From an uncultured Burkholderiales bacterium (GTDB lineage: Bacteria > Pseudomonadota > Gammaproteobacteria > Burkholderiales > Eutrophovitaceae): a stretch of 64,000 nucleotides of DNA. The translations under genes were made by a program, and so were the position numbers. Below are positions 27,024-36,552 of this stretch, piece after piece (within the stretch, counting starts at the first letter, position 1; every line of letters begins with the position of its first letter). The DNA lies in the NCBI GenBank assembly GCA_951812315.1, contig CATOSA010000035.1:1-64000 (forward strand), given 5' to 3'. Under the pieces are notes generated by a model. That model was not told the DNA's origin. It was given only the letters and a program-made list of their open reading frames with translations, and did no database searches.

Positions 27024-27621
27024 ATGAAACCCACTAGAAGACTGCTGTTCATTGTGACAGCAAACTTTATCGTGTTTATGATGCTCCTGGCTGGACTGGC
27101 GATTGTGCCGCCGGCCGCTATAGACCTCTATCGGTGGGTTAAGAAGGCGGCACTCAAAAACAACGCGACTCTCCACTTGGATCCTCGATCGGAATTACCA
27201 AATTATAGAAACCACGTTTGGACCAGAAAACATTTTGATGAGTTCTCAAAATTGCAAACCAATTATTACGACTTCATAATTTGGCGACGAGAAGAATTTC
27301 GAGGAGAGACTATAAATATTGACAAAGATGGCTACAGGCGACATCAGCTCGGCGAGCAATCGACGCCTAGTAATGCAGCAGTCTGGCTGTTTGGCGGCTC
27401 TAGCATGTTCGGGACAGGTGTAGCGGACTCCGACACAATTCCAGCTTACTTACAGCGAAAGACCGGATTGCTCACATTCAACTTTGGGGAGTTCGCGTAT
27501 ACTTGATTTTCGAAACATCTTCGATGGCGAGAGTTTATTTTACATAGATGATAGCCACGTCTCGCCAGAAGGCAACGAGAAAGTCGCTGCGGAGATTGCA
27601 ATTCAACTTGGAGACCATTGA
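27024..27621 (+). pseudogene. SGNH-hydrolase-like gene with its middle deleted
   Basis: ATG 27024 opens a membrane-anchored N-terminus (LLFIVTANFIVFMMLLAGL) followed by the block I region WLFGGSSMFGTGVADSDTIP (nucleophile Ser). The frame stops at 27506. From 27502 another frame encodes FYIDDSHVSPEGNEKVAAEI, the block V Asp-His of the same family, ending at 27621. The central domain that normally separates these blocks (well over 100 residues) is gone. Intact relatives deacetylate or transfer acyl groups on polysaccharides. Confidence 0.75.
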
Positions 27622-28145
27622 GGATTGATGTTCGGGGCGCTCTCGAATGGTTGCGTTTGGCGCTGGCAGGCAGCGTTGCAGGTCGAATTGAGCATTGACA
27701 TCATCGACGCACTCGCTAGACTACTGTTGCGCGCATGGTGCGGTCCCGATAATCAGGACGCGTTATATGCGCTGATGATCCGAGGCAGTGAGGGTTTCAA
27801 CGATCTTAACCTAGCCCCAGTGTTACCGATGGCAACAGCCGAATGGAATACCGGGATTATCTAACGAGACGCGTCCTGTTGTTGGGGCGAGGTCAATTTG
27901 CGAAATTGGGCTTGTTTCAGTAGATGGACGCTTCAGCGACCAGCGCTGTGTAACTTGGCACATTCCAGAATGCTGCTTGCCCAATGGACTCAGACAGGGG
28001 GCGATACGCGTCTGAAGAGGGATACCACCGGTGGAATGCACCGCGCGCAATTGCGCGATCGCAGGAGACGAATCACGACGCTTCACCTAAAGCTGCATTA
28101 GTGGAGCCTTCTAGCAAGCGACCTGCAGCGCCAATCGGTTTACCT
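27622..28145. other. Non-coding stretch before the glycosyltransferase
   Basis: Open frames here have no recognisable features. The glycosyltransferase frame is open upstream to 27984, but that extension has no family resemblance. I treat this as decayed or intergenic sequence. Confidence 0.5.
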
Positions 28146-29327
28146 ATGAATTCCTTAGCCAGTGCAACCAGTCTTCGGGCCGTCATTCTCGCTCCACATC
28201 ACGCCGATGTCGATGTGCGTGTTCGTCGGACTATCCTAGTCATGGCTGGGGTGTTTGATCAAGTGGATGTGTTCTGGGACGCTGAAATGCTTGGTCACAG
28301 GCCCAAGGAGCACCAAGAGCAAACAAACATAGAGGAATATTACGTACACCGGCAGCGGGGCAAACATCTCATCTCGTTGTTTGGTGGAACGACGTTCAAA
28401 GCCGCCGTCGTACGGGCAGTGCGATCAGCGAGTCTTGTTTACATCCATGCGAGCGGAATCGAGGGACTGGTTTATGCGCGCGAAGCGCGGCTTCATTGTC
28501 GATCATGTCGGATCGTGTTCGACTATCACGATTCAGTTGCGTACGAACTTTACTATCAGCTCAAGAAGCTCGGGCTAATCGCATCTTTCGCGCCGGCTTG
28601 GGCGGTATACCGTAAGGTGCTTCGAAGATTGGCAGGTTCTCTGGACGGGGTCGTTGGGATCTCGCGGAATCAGGTGACAGAACTTGAAGCCATAGCAAAG
28701 CGCAAGTTTTCGTCGGCAGTTATCCCGAATCTGCGCACCTTTTCTTCGGATTACGAACGTGCCATGATTTCGGCGGGTACTGAGAAGCTATCCTTCCTAT
28801 GGGTCGGACAGATTATGTTGGGGCGCGATCTGGAAAGGATTGCACGGTGGATCTCGCGGCTGAAGGACGACACGATGCTTCACGTGTTCGGCGAAGTAAT
28901 CAATCAGCAGGCGGAGTCGCTTATCAGAGCTACATTGCGCGAACGGACAGTGTTTCATGGCGCCTATCGCGGGGATGCAGATTTGTTGGGCCGATTGCCG
29001 ACGAGTCCGGTCGGGGTCTTTCTGGGGTGGGACGATCCCTGTGGAACGGGGATAAACAGGATCGCGTCGCCAAATAAGTACTTTAGCTATGTGAATTTGG
29101 CGATACCGGTCATTGTGGATCGAAGGCTGGAAGAACTCGCCGCAGAGGTGCGCGCATGGAATGCGGGAATTGCGGTTGGAGACCAAGCGGAATTCGCGGA
29201 AGCTGCAGCGCGTCTTCGCGGCGACTACCGCGAATTTGCTGAGGGGATGAAGCGGTTAAAGGCGAACTATGCCGCATTTGACACAGAGCAAGTACTCTGT
29301 AATTTTCTGAAATCCGCAATCAAGTAG
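28146..29327 (+). CDS. Glycosyltransferase, GT-B fold (GT4-like)
   Basis: 393 residues from ATG 28146. The N-terminal domain has APHHADVDVRVRRT and FDYHDSVAYELYYQL. The C-terminal domain has FLWVGQIMLGRDLERI, VFHGAYRGD and SPNKYFSYVNLAIPVIVD, the donor-binding region of GT4-like enzymes. It should act in the cytoplasm on the lipid-linked unit. Sugar specificity is not readable. The gene stands apart from its neighbours (about 420 bp to the next). Confidence 0.85.
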   Translation: MNSLASATSLRAVILAPHHADVDVRVRRTILVMAGVFDQVDVFWDAEMLGHRPKEHQEQTNIEEYYVHRQRGKHLISLFGGTTFKAAVVRAVRSASLVYIHASGIEGLVYAREARLHCRSCRIVFDYHDSVAYELYYQLKKLGLIASFAPAWAVYRKVLRRLAGSLDGVVGISRNQVTELEAIAKRKFSSAVIPNLRTFSSDYERAMISAGTEKLSFLWVGQIMLGRDLERIARWISRLKDDTMLHVFGEVINQQAESLIRATLRERTVFHGAYRGDADLLGRLPTSPVGVFLGWDDPCGTGINRIASPNKYFSYVNLAIPVIVDRRLEELAAEVRAWNAGIAVGDQAEFAEAAARLRGDYREFAEGMKRLKANYAAFDTEQVLCNFLKSAIK

Positions 29328-29747
29328 GGAATAAGTTCAAGGTAGCAGGGTAGTTATTGAATCGTGCGTATCAATGACGTGTTCATGGCGATTGCTTGCA
29401 TCCATGAAAATCGGTGCACCGCGGTCGGTCCGCAGATGCATCGGTCTAGCTAGGTTCGAAGGATAGCGAACCTAAATGTTGACGCGGCTTAGACGCAAAG
29501 AGAAGGGCGGGCTCACAGGAACGCTGTCTATTGCGTCTGAATAGCACACCAGAACGAAGAGTTAACTTCGTCCCCCACATATCGTGATAATTCGAAGGTA
29601 AATATGAGTATGGACAGCGTTTCCACTATGGTTTGGCCAAGCTCGGGCCGAATAGTTAGGCAATCACAAAAAGACGTGGCTGCAATGCGGCCGGAGATGG
29701 CCCTGCGGCCAAGTCACGTGGAATGAGTACGTGGAACAATACCAGCC
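29328..29747. other. Intergenic region before the phosphoramidate cassette
   Basis: No gene seen. As the only sizeable gap before five closely packed genes, it probably contains their promoter. No clear -35/-10 pair could be assigned by eye. Confidence 0.5.
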
Positions 29748-32146
29748 GTGAACAAGAGTAACTTCGTATTTGGCACTAAGGCCGAGACTTTGCTTCGGAT
29801 TAAGCCATTCCTGTCCAAGTGCAAAATTCCGAACTTTGAGTTCTTTTCGGTGCAAGACTGGCAATCTGACAGAACTGCTGTCCGGCAGAAACTTCAAGCA
29901 AGGTTCCCGAGAGATCGCCTGATCGTTCGGTCGAGCGCGAAGGCTGAGGACTCTGCCACGCAGTCTTTACCAGGTATTTATGACTCCGTGCCTGACGTTG
30001 ACGCGTCTGACACTTCGAGTTTGGTCGCCGCAATCGATGTCGTATGCGCGAGTTACGGTAAGCACGGGTCAGAGAATCCGCTGGCAGACCACATACTGGT
30101 CCAGGCCATGATTCGTGACGTCTCAATGAGCGGTGTCGTTTTCACTCAGGATATGAACACGGGGGCACCGTACTACGTCATCAATTACGATGACGAGACC
30201 GGAAAGACGGATACCGTGACGAGCGGTGGCGTTTACAGTAATCGGACTCTGTACGTTTACAGAGCGGCGGTGCGTGAGTTGAGGTCGGAGCGTTTCGGCG
30301 AACTTCTTGCGGCCGTGAATGAAATCGAGACGATTACAGGGAGCTCGTCTCTGGACATTGAATTTGCAGTGGGTTCAAGAAATGAGATCTACCTATTTCA
30401 AGCCCGCCAAATCACCACGCATCCGAACTGGAATCGGCGAATCACGGTGGCGGTCGGCGATGCTATTGACCGAACCAGGGAGTTCGTCAGAGACAGAATG
30501 CAGCCGCAAGCAGGTGTCTTGGGGCAACGCTCATTAATCGGACAGATGCCGGACTGGAATCCAGCGGAAATGATCGGCACAGCGCCGCGGCCTCTTGCCC
30601 TTTCGCTATATCGCCGGCTGATAACCGATTCAAGCTGGCGTGTTGCGAGGCGCCAGATGGGATATAAGGCGCCGAAAGGAACGCCCTTGATGTACTCGCT
30701 GGTCGGCCGGCCCTACATTGATGTCCGTCTGAGCTTTCATTCATTCCTGCCAGAAGAGTTGAACGACTCGATTAGCAGCAAGCTTGTCGACGCGTGGCTC
30801 GATCGGCTTGCCGCGCACAAGGAGCTGAACGACAAAGTCGAGTTTGAGGTAGCTATTACGAGTTTGGACTTCGAATTTGATCGCGCGATTGACGATCGCT
30901 ATTGCGGATTGCTAGGAGGCACGGAAAAGGGAGAGTACCGGCATTGCCTTTTTACTCTCACTGATAGTCTCGTTACGGGAAAACGTGCTTCGGTGTCAGG
31001 TGCGATGGCAAGAATTCACTCGCTCAAGGCCAGCCATGCGAAGCTGCTAAATCACCAGCGTTTGCTTCTGTTTCAACCGTCGGCGCCCTGCTGGAGGACG
31101 CCACAGAACTAGGAACTATCCCATTCTCAATTTTGGCGCGCCATGGCTTCATTGCGAAGAGCTTCCTCAGGTCCCTTGTTGGGCGCGGCGCGATTTCGGA
31201 TGACTCTTCACAGCAACTCCAAGGATCTGTGGTCACGGTGGCAGGGGAACTGATTGAGGACATACGAAATGTGCTCGAAGGTACGCTGACCCAAACCGAT
31301 TTTATGGCCCGATATGGTCACCTTCGGCCTGGCACCTACGATATATTGTCGCTCCGATACGATCAGAGGACTCGGTTCTTCGACGGGTTACGTAAGCGCG
31401 CTGCCAGCAAGGCGGCTATCACCGAATTCAAGCTCTCCGCCAAGGAAATGACTGCGATAGCATCTCTCTTGAAAGAGGCGGCGTTCTCTTTTTCTGCGGA
31501 GACCCTGATCAATTACATCAAAAATGCCATAGCAGGACGGGAATACGCGAAATTTGTGTTCACTAAGAACGTCAGCGACGCGCTCGAGCTAATCGCCGAA
31601 TGGGGAGAGCGGGTGGGATTGAACAGGGAGGAGCTCTCTTATCTAAAGATTGAGGAAATCCTCGACGCACAGGTAATTACCAAAGGCCGCTCGTTGGAGC
31701 ACCACCTCAGGCGACGCGCAGACGTGGGCGCTAGCGAACATGAACTTTCCCGTGCCATCCACCTCCCACAGCTGATCGAAATACCGGAAGACGTGTCAGT
31801 AGTGCCGCTGCTTTTCAGTCGCCCAAATTTCATAACGAGCGGCTCCGTGCAGGCGCCGAGCGTGTTCCTGGATGGGCGTGGAACGTTCGTTGGGTCCTTA
31901 AGCGGGAAGATCATTCTTATCGAGAGTGCTGATCCCGGCTTCGACTGGATATTCAGTCATCAAATCGCCGGATTGGTGACGAAATTCGGTGGTGCAAATT
32001 CTCATATGGCGATCAGGTGCGCCGAGTTTGGTATTCCGGCTGCCATTGGCAGTGGTGAACAAATATTCAATCGGTTGCTTGAGTCTTCCGGTTACATAGA
32101 GATCGACTGCGCGTCGGAACGTGTGGTTCCTACCGAGGTTTCATGA
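29748..32146 (+). pseudogene. L-glutamine kinase-like (Cj1418-type PEP-synthase homologue), frameshifted
   Basis: The first part (29748-31112) is a PEP/pyruvate-binding ATP-grasp domain with VRSSAKAEDSATQSLPGIYDSV near residue 64. The second (31133-32146, open upstream in frame as LLEDATELGTIPFSILARHGF) ends in a phosphohistidine swivel domain with GGANSHMAIRCAEFGIPAAIG, containing the catalytic His. The frames do not meet: one shift lies between about 31000 and 31112. In C. jejuni, Cj1418 phosphorylates the amide of L-glutamine to begin phosphoramidate synthesis, and the next three genes match the next three steps. Start GTG 29748. The stop overlaps the next gene (ATGA). A real break would disable the pathway; a sequence error is the other explanation. 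Confidence 0.82.
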
Positions 32147-32790
32147 AGGTCCTGATTAGCATGCGAGTAGTTGAGAATGCGACGTATCCAGAGCGCAGAG
32201 ATGCGCTTAGCCAAGAGTGGGGCGCCTTCTTTTCGGCAGTCGATCCAGATATCGCACTGATTCCTGTGCCAAATTGCCAGAGCGTTGCGACAGCACTGAT
32301 CCGCCAAATCCCGGGAGACGCACTCGTGCTTACAGGTGGCAACGATTGGGGCGCGGCGCCCGAGCGTGACGAGACCGAACGGCTCCTATTCGAGGAGGCG
32401 ATTCGAAGAGGGGTGCCAATTTTGGGAGTTTGCCGAGGCCTCCAGTCGATAAACATACTGCTTGGCGGAAGTGTTATTCCGATCAACCAGGTACCGGGAA
32501 CGAGCAGCCACGTAGCGACAACGCATAATATCGCTATAACCAGTAAACGCATTGAGAGAATTCTTCGCTCGCCTCGTGAGGTGAACAGCTTTCATAACCT
32601 TGGGGTTCGCAAAGAAGGGCTTGCGCAAGAGCTGAAGGCCTTCGCGATGAGCGACGATCACATAGTCGAAGGTGTAGTCCATGTGAGCAGACCAGTCCTG
32701 GCGATGCAGTGGCACCCGGAGCGAGAAAGACCTTTTCACGATGACGATATTCGGCTCATCCGCCTGTTTTTGGAGCGGCAGATATCATGA
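32143..32790 (+). CDS. Gamma-glutamyl-CDP-amidate hydrolase-like class I GATase (Cj1417-type)
   Basis: 215-residue class I glutaminase/C26 fold. LVLTGGNDWG (oxyanion side), GVCRGLQSIN with nucleophile Cys97, and MQWHPER with His191 and Glu193 complete the triad. C. jejuni Cj1417 splits CDP-L-glutamine into CDP-phosphoramidate and glutamate. The gene lies exactly between homologues of Cj1418 and Cj1416, with ATGA overlaps on both sides, so the assignment rests on family plus order. On its own it could be read as a gamma-glutamyl-GABA hydrolase-like protein. Confidence 0.85.
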   Translation: MKVLISMRVVENATYPERRDALSQEWGAFFSAVDPDIALIPVPNCQSVATALIRQIPGDALVLTGGNDWGAAPERDETERLLFEEAIRRGVPILGVCRGLQSINILLGGSVIPINQVPGTSSHVATTHNIAITSKRIERILRSPREVNSFHNLGVRKEGLAQELKAFAMSDDHIVEGVVHVSRPVLAMQWHPERERPFHDDDIRLIRLFLERQIS

Positions 32791-33536
32791 CCACCGTTAT
32801 ATTACTCGCTGCCGGGCGAGGCAGCCGTCTCAAAGGGTTCACTGCAGACAAGCCGAAATGTCTCAACACCGTCGGAGGCCGCACATTGCTTGAATGGCAG
32901 CTGACTGCGTTGACTGGCGCGGGATTTGGGTCGGTACTTGCGGTTACTGGTTACCGAAAGGAAATGATTGAGGCGTACGGTATTCCAACGATTCACAACG
33001 TGGACTGGGAGTCCACGAATATGGTCTTTAGTCTGTTCTGCGCCGTCCAGCAGACCACTGGCGCAGTGCTGATCAGCTACTCTGACATTCTCTACGGCGC
33101 TCAGGCGGTTAAAACGCTTCTGAGCGGCGCGGGGCCTAATATTTCGATCTTGTATGATAGTGAATGGGAGACCCTCTGGCGACAGCGCTCCACGACTCCT
33201 TTGGCTGACACAGAGAGTTTTGTGATTTCTGAATAAGGGTTGATCCAGGATATCGGCAGACCCGTCCGATCAATGAGCGAGCCGCAAGGGCAATATATGG
33301 GCTTGCTCCATTTCTCCGCTGGCGCGGTGCGTCAATTCTTGGAATTTGCTCGCGGAAATGCGAAGCTTCTTCGGGATATTGACATGACGACGTTGCTGCG
33401 CACCTTTATCCAGGAGGGCCGGGAAGTAAAGGGCGTGCCGTCCTACGGCGATTGGTGCGAGGTCGACACGGAATCCGATTTAGCGTTGGCAGAGACCCTA
33501 ATGGCTTCGGGAAAGCTAACGCTTAGGGCGGATTGA
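32787..33536 (+). pseudogene. Phosphoglutamine cytidylyltransferase-like (Cj1416-type) with an in-frame TAA
   Basis: Nucleotidyltransferase with the signature LLAAGRGSRLKGFTADKPKCL at 6-26 and SYSDILYG as the metal-binding aspartate region. A TAA at 33234-33236 interrupts it in frame; translation of the same frame resumes GLIQDIGRPV, QGQYMGLLHFS and GDWCEVDTESDLALAE, the conserved C-terminal part. A single codon change (for example Glu-Asn-Gly to Glu-stop-Gly) accounts for it. C. jejuni Cj1416 couples CTP to L-glutamine phosphate. The truncated product lacks the C-terminal metal/sugar-side aspartate. Coupled by ATGA to the GATase upstream. Confidence 0.83.
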
Positions 33537-33537
33537 T

Positions 33538-34059
33538 ATGGTTATTTGGTTAGTAGGGCTATCGGGCAGCGGCAAGTCGACGGTTGGTCACGCGCTATAC
33601 AGGGCTTGGAAGGCGGAAGAAAGGCATACGGTTTATCTTGACGGGGACGTAATCCGGAATATTTTCCGTCACGAGGCGCCGAGCGCATATACGCTGGAAG
33701 AGCGAAAGCGCAATGCTGACAGAATATGCGAGCTTTGCCTCGTACTCGACAGTCAGGGCATCAACGTCGTATGTGCCATATTGTCCGCCTTCGAGATATC
33801 CCGTGAGTGGAACCGAAGGCAGTATTCGAAATACTTCGAGGCATACATCAAAGTGCCGATGGAGGTCCTGCGAAGGCGTGACGTCAAAGGCCTGTATGAA
33901 GCCGCGTCGCGTGGTGAAATGAAAAATGTCGTTGGTATTGACCTGCCTTTTGAGGAGCCGAGGCAACCTGACTTTGTTTTTGAGAACACGCGAGATCAAT
34001 CGGACTTTTCGGATATCGCGGACGAACTCCTGAAATCCGCAAAGGCTAAAATCGGATGA
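33538..34059 (+). CDS. CDP-phosphoramidate kinase-like CysC homologue (Cj1415-type)
   Basis: 173 residues with the P-loop GLSGSGKSTVG at 7-17, DGDVIRNIF at 36-44 and the APS-kinase-like block RRDVKGLYEAASRGEMK then GIDLPFEEP. In C. jejuni, Cj1415 phosphorylates the 3'-hydroxyl of CDP-phosphoramidate, giving a donor that parallels PAPS. Its place after Cj1418-, Cj1417- and Cj1416-like genes favours that role; no sulfate adenylyltransferase genes are seen in the window. ATG 33538 lies one base after the previous stop; its own stop overlaps the next start (ATGA). Confidence 0.85.
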   Translation: MVIWLVGLSGSGKSTVGHALYRAWKAEERHTVYLDGDVIRNIFRHEAPSAYTLEERKRNADRICELCLVLDSQGINVVCAILSAFEISREWNRRQYSKYFEAYIKVPMEVLRRRDVKGLYEAASRGEMKNVVGIDLPFEEPRQPDFVFENTRDQSDFSDIADELLKSAKAKIG

Positions 34060-34639
34060 GCGTCGTTTACCGCTATAGTAGCGGGGATCTCCTGGGGGAG
34101 CGTAACACGTACTTCTATTCGTCGTTCGGGGGTATAGCATTCCTCGGCGCTTGGTTAAAAAAAGGTCAGATTTCTTGCGTGGGTCTACTTCCTTGACTCT
34201 CCCGCTTGAGGAGTGGTTGCGAGATGATGGACACGTGTCCGACGTAGAAGATCAAATTCCAGCGCGGCTGCTGATGCGCAAACTCTACCGAGAAGTGGTG
34301 AAAGACGGCGCACATCAGCGAGCGAAGCAACTGCTGCAGCGCTTCGAAGTGACGAAGCGCATTTACGATGTTTACGACGACAGCATGAGGCCAGTCAATA
34401 AGTCGACTTACCACACGGTGAAAAATCACATCGATGCGGCATCTCTTTTCGCCAAGGGTTACGAGCTTTCGAAAGATCTGGTTTACCTAAACGCCTTGCT
34501 GAAAGTCATGGATACCCTATCTTCTTTGGCCCTTCGTATGGAGGGACGTGAGGTTGCCGATTTTTCCCGCTTGATAGAAATTGAGAAGGGCATGATCGGT
34601 AATTTGGTTGCGGAGCTGAATATCCAGTGGTTGTGCTAG
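34056..34639 (+). pseudogene. Unknown gene with a frameshift at an A7 run
   Basis: I do not recognise the family. ATG 34056 overlaps the kinase stop and reads MSVVYRYSSGDLLGERNTYF as far as FLGAWLKK, then drops out at the seven A residues 34157-34163 and stops at 34196. From the same A run the +2 frame stays open to 34639 (RSDFLRGSTSLTLPLEEW, then a helical, charged C-terminus). One extra A would give one ~194-residue protein. Slippage at the run could switch the gene on and off. Its position ties it to the phosphoramidate cassette or the formyltransferase step. Confidence 0.6.
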
Positions 34640-35340
34640 ATGGGGTTGTTCTGCTTGCCGCGTTCACGGCAAGGTCTCAAGCTTATGTTCAGGCTTTGGC
34701 ACATGCAGGACTACAGCCGGAAATGGTAATCCTCTTTGGCAGCGAGAAGGCGCCGCCGCCAGGCGAGGGGCTGGCTCGGAATCGCGTCGCCGTGCCTGGT
34801 CTATTTTTGCCGAGCCTTGACATCTCGCTGCCGCAGACTATAAAGAAGCACCATTGGAATTATGAAGAGCTGTTTGCCACGGACGTGAACGATTCAGTCA
34901 TTCTCGACACGGTCCGTAAGCACAAACCGAAACTCATTGTTTATTCGGGATATGGTGCGCAACTCGTAAGAAAGGACCTCCTTCAAAATGGGGCTCCTCT
35001 CTTGCATATACATTCCGGCTGGCTACCACAGTACCGCGGAAGCACCACGCTATATTACAGCTGGCTAAGAGAGAATCGTTGTGGAGCAAGTGCCATTTTC
35101 TTGGAGGAAGGTATCGATACAGGTCCGGTGCTCGCGAAAAGGCACTACCCACCCCCTCCCCCAGGTGTCGATCCGGACTATTTGTACGACACGGCCATTC
35201 GTGCAGATCTATTGATAGCAGTGCTAAGAGACTATCGATCCAAGGGCTTACTCTTGCCGAAGGCCCAAGAGACGGTCGGCAACACATACTATGTAATCCA
35301 CCCAGTCCTGAAGCACTTGGCATTACTGCGAAACGAGTAG
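34627..35340 (+). CDS. Formyltransferase-family protein (Fmt/PurN-like)
   Basis: 237 residues. LHIHSGWLPQYRGSTTLYYSWLREN is the catalytic region (His of the H-x-H-S/LP..RG motif), followed by GASAIFLEEGIDTGPVLAK with the family aspartate. Relatives formylate amino sugars using N10-formyl-tetrahydrofolate. It probably formylates an amino sugar of the repeat unit, but the acceptor is unknown. GTG 34627 overlaps the previous stop; GTG 34633 is an alternative. It is the last gene of the cluster before the IS3 element. Confidence 0.8.
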   Translation: MVVLDGVVLLAAFTARSQAYVQALAHAGLQPEMVILFGSEKAPPPGEGLARNRVAVPGLFLPSLDISLPQTIKKHHWNYEELFATDVNDSVILDTVRKHKPKLIVYSGYGAQLVRKDLLQNGAPLLHIHSGWLPQYRGSTTLYYSWLRENRCGASAIFLEEGIDTGPVLAKRHYPPPPPGVDPDYLYDTAIRADLLIAVLRDYRSKGLLLPKAQETVGNTYYVIHPVLKHLALLRNE

Positions 35341-35700
35341 TGAGCGGACCGTGCAAAGTTGATATTTGAAGAGCCATTGAAGCGAAAAAAGGCACGAAGC
35401 GAATAGCATGAACCGTTGGTTACGATGCCGGCGATGCAGCCACAGTCCGTTGTGACGCGTATTGAGGAGATCGCGCGCGCCCGACGGTGCGAAGACTGTC
35501 ACAAAATCACATATCTCTGCTGGCAGCGCTGAAAATGAAATCCGCGCTGCGGAGAAAACTTCATTGGGTGTGGCTGTCGTGCTGCGACTGTCCAGACGCG
35601 CGCACGTTCTCGCCTGGGTGGCGTAAGGTTGAAGAATGCGTCATGTTCCTCGCAGGGCAATGTGGATGTGTCAAGCCCGAGATCTTTGGTCCATTCACGC
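35341..35700. other. Intergenic sequence before the IS3 element
   Basis: No gene identified. It ends directly at the left terminus of the IS element. Confidence 0.5.
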
Positions 35701-36552
35701 TGTTAGGGAATTAGGTTGTTGAATCGTCTGTCCTTCGGTCCATCGCTGTAAGAACTGCTCCGGATTCATGCCGCCCAGCGATCCATGCGGCCTGATCGTG
35801 TTGTACTCCTCGAGCCATTGATTGATTACGACCCTGGCCTCGGTCATCGAGCAAAACAGCCAGCGATTCAGGCACGTGGTTCGAAAGATCGAGTTGAAAC
35901 TCTCGCAGTATGCGTTTTGCCATGGGCTGCCCGGGTCGATGTAGTGGGTATCCACGTGCTTTTTCTTCAGCCATTGCTGTACTGCCGTCGCGACGAGTTC
36001 CGGACCATTGTCCGAGCGAATACACGCCGGGCGGCCCTGCTCGTGGAACAGCTTGCCCAGAACACGAATGACATCGCTTGCGTTCAGGCTGCGTGCCACG
36101 CTGATTTCAAGACCTTGCCTGGTGAACTCATCGACCACCGTGAGGCACTTGAGTTGTCGCGCACTCTGGTCGAACACAAAGTCGTAACTCCATACGTGGT
36201 TCGGATAATTCGCCCGGTTCACCCACTGGGTCGTTGTACCCAACACCTTGCGTTTGCGCCGTTTTCTGAGCACCTGCAGTCCTTCACGGCGACGTATCAG
36301 GCGTACGCGCTCGCGGCTAATCGCTAACCCGGTTGCGCGCATCAGCTCGTATATCTTGCGATAGCCCCAGCAACCATAGCGCTGCGACAGGTTCACCACC
36401 TGCCCATAGGCTGCGTCGACAATGTCTTTACTACCGATATAGCGGTAGCTCGAACGGTTCATGTGCATCGCCTGACAGGCGCGGCGCTCGCTAACGGCGT
36501 ACGTATTGTGCAGGTACGTCACGCAGCGCCGGCGCTCTGGCAGGCTTACCAC
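35695..36552 (-). CDS. IS3-family transposase OrfB (DDE integrase domain)
   Basis: 285 residues. An HTH_21-type segment (RYGCWGYRKIYELMR) precedes the rve/DDE catalytic core: NHVWSYDFVFD (first Asp), CIRSDNGPELVA (second Asp) and YIDPGSPWQNAYCESFN (Glu). RPHGSLGGMNPEQFL closes it. The GTG at 36552 overlaps OrfA by 7 bp, fitting either frameshifting or coupled translation. The stop codon lies 4-6 bp outside the terminal repeat, so it is supplied by flanking DNA. Confidence 0.92.
   Translation of the reverse strand: MVSLPERRRCVTYLHNTYAVSERRACQAMHMNRSSYRYIGSKDIVDAAYGQVVNLSQRYGCWGYRKIYELMRATGLAISRERVRLIRRREGLQVLRKRRKRKVLGTTTQWVNRANYPNHVWSYDFVFDQSARQLKCLTVVDEFTRQGLEISVARSLNASDVIRVLGKLFHEQGRPACIRSDNGPELVATAVQQWLKKKHVDTHYIDPGSPWQNAYCESFNSIFRTTCLNRWLFCSMTEARVVINQWLEEYNTIRPHGSLGGMNPEQFLQRWTEGQTIQQPNSLTA

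Noticed and set aside
27625..27864. 79-codon open frame after the SGNH relic
   Set aside because: No RBS, no family resemblance, and surrounded by decayed sequence.
33240..33536. Separate small gene after the cytidylyltransferase
   Set aside because: It is the same frame and the conserved C-terminus of the same enzyme, split by one TAA.
29748..34059. Reading as sulfate assimilation plus gluconeogenesis (PEP synthase, APS kinase)
   Set aside because: No ATP sulfurylase or other sulfate genes occur in the window, and the four-gene order matches phosphoramidate synthesis.
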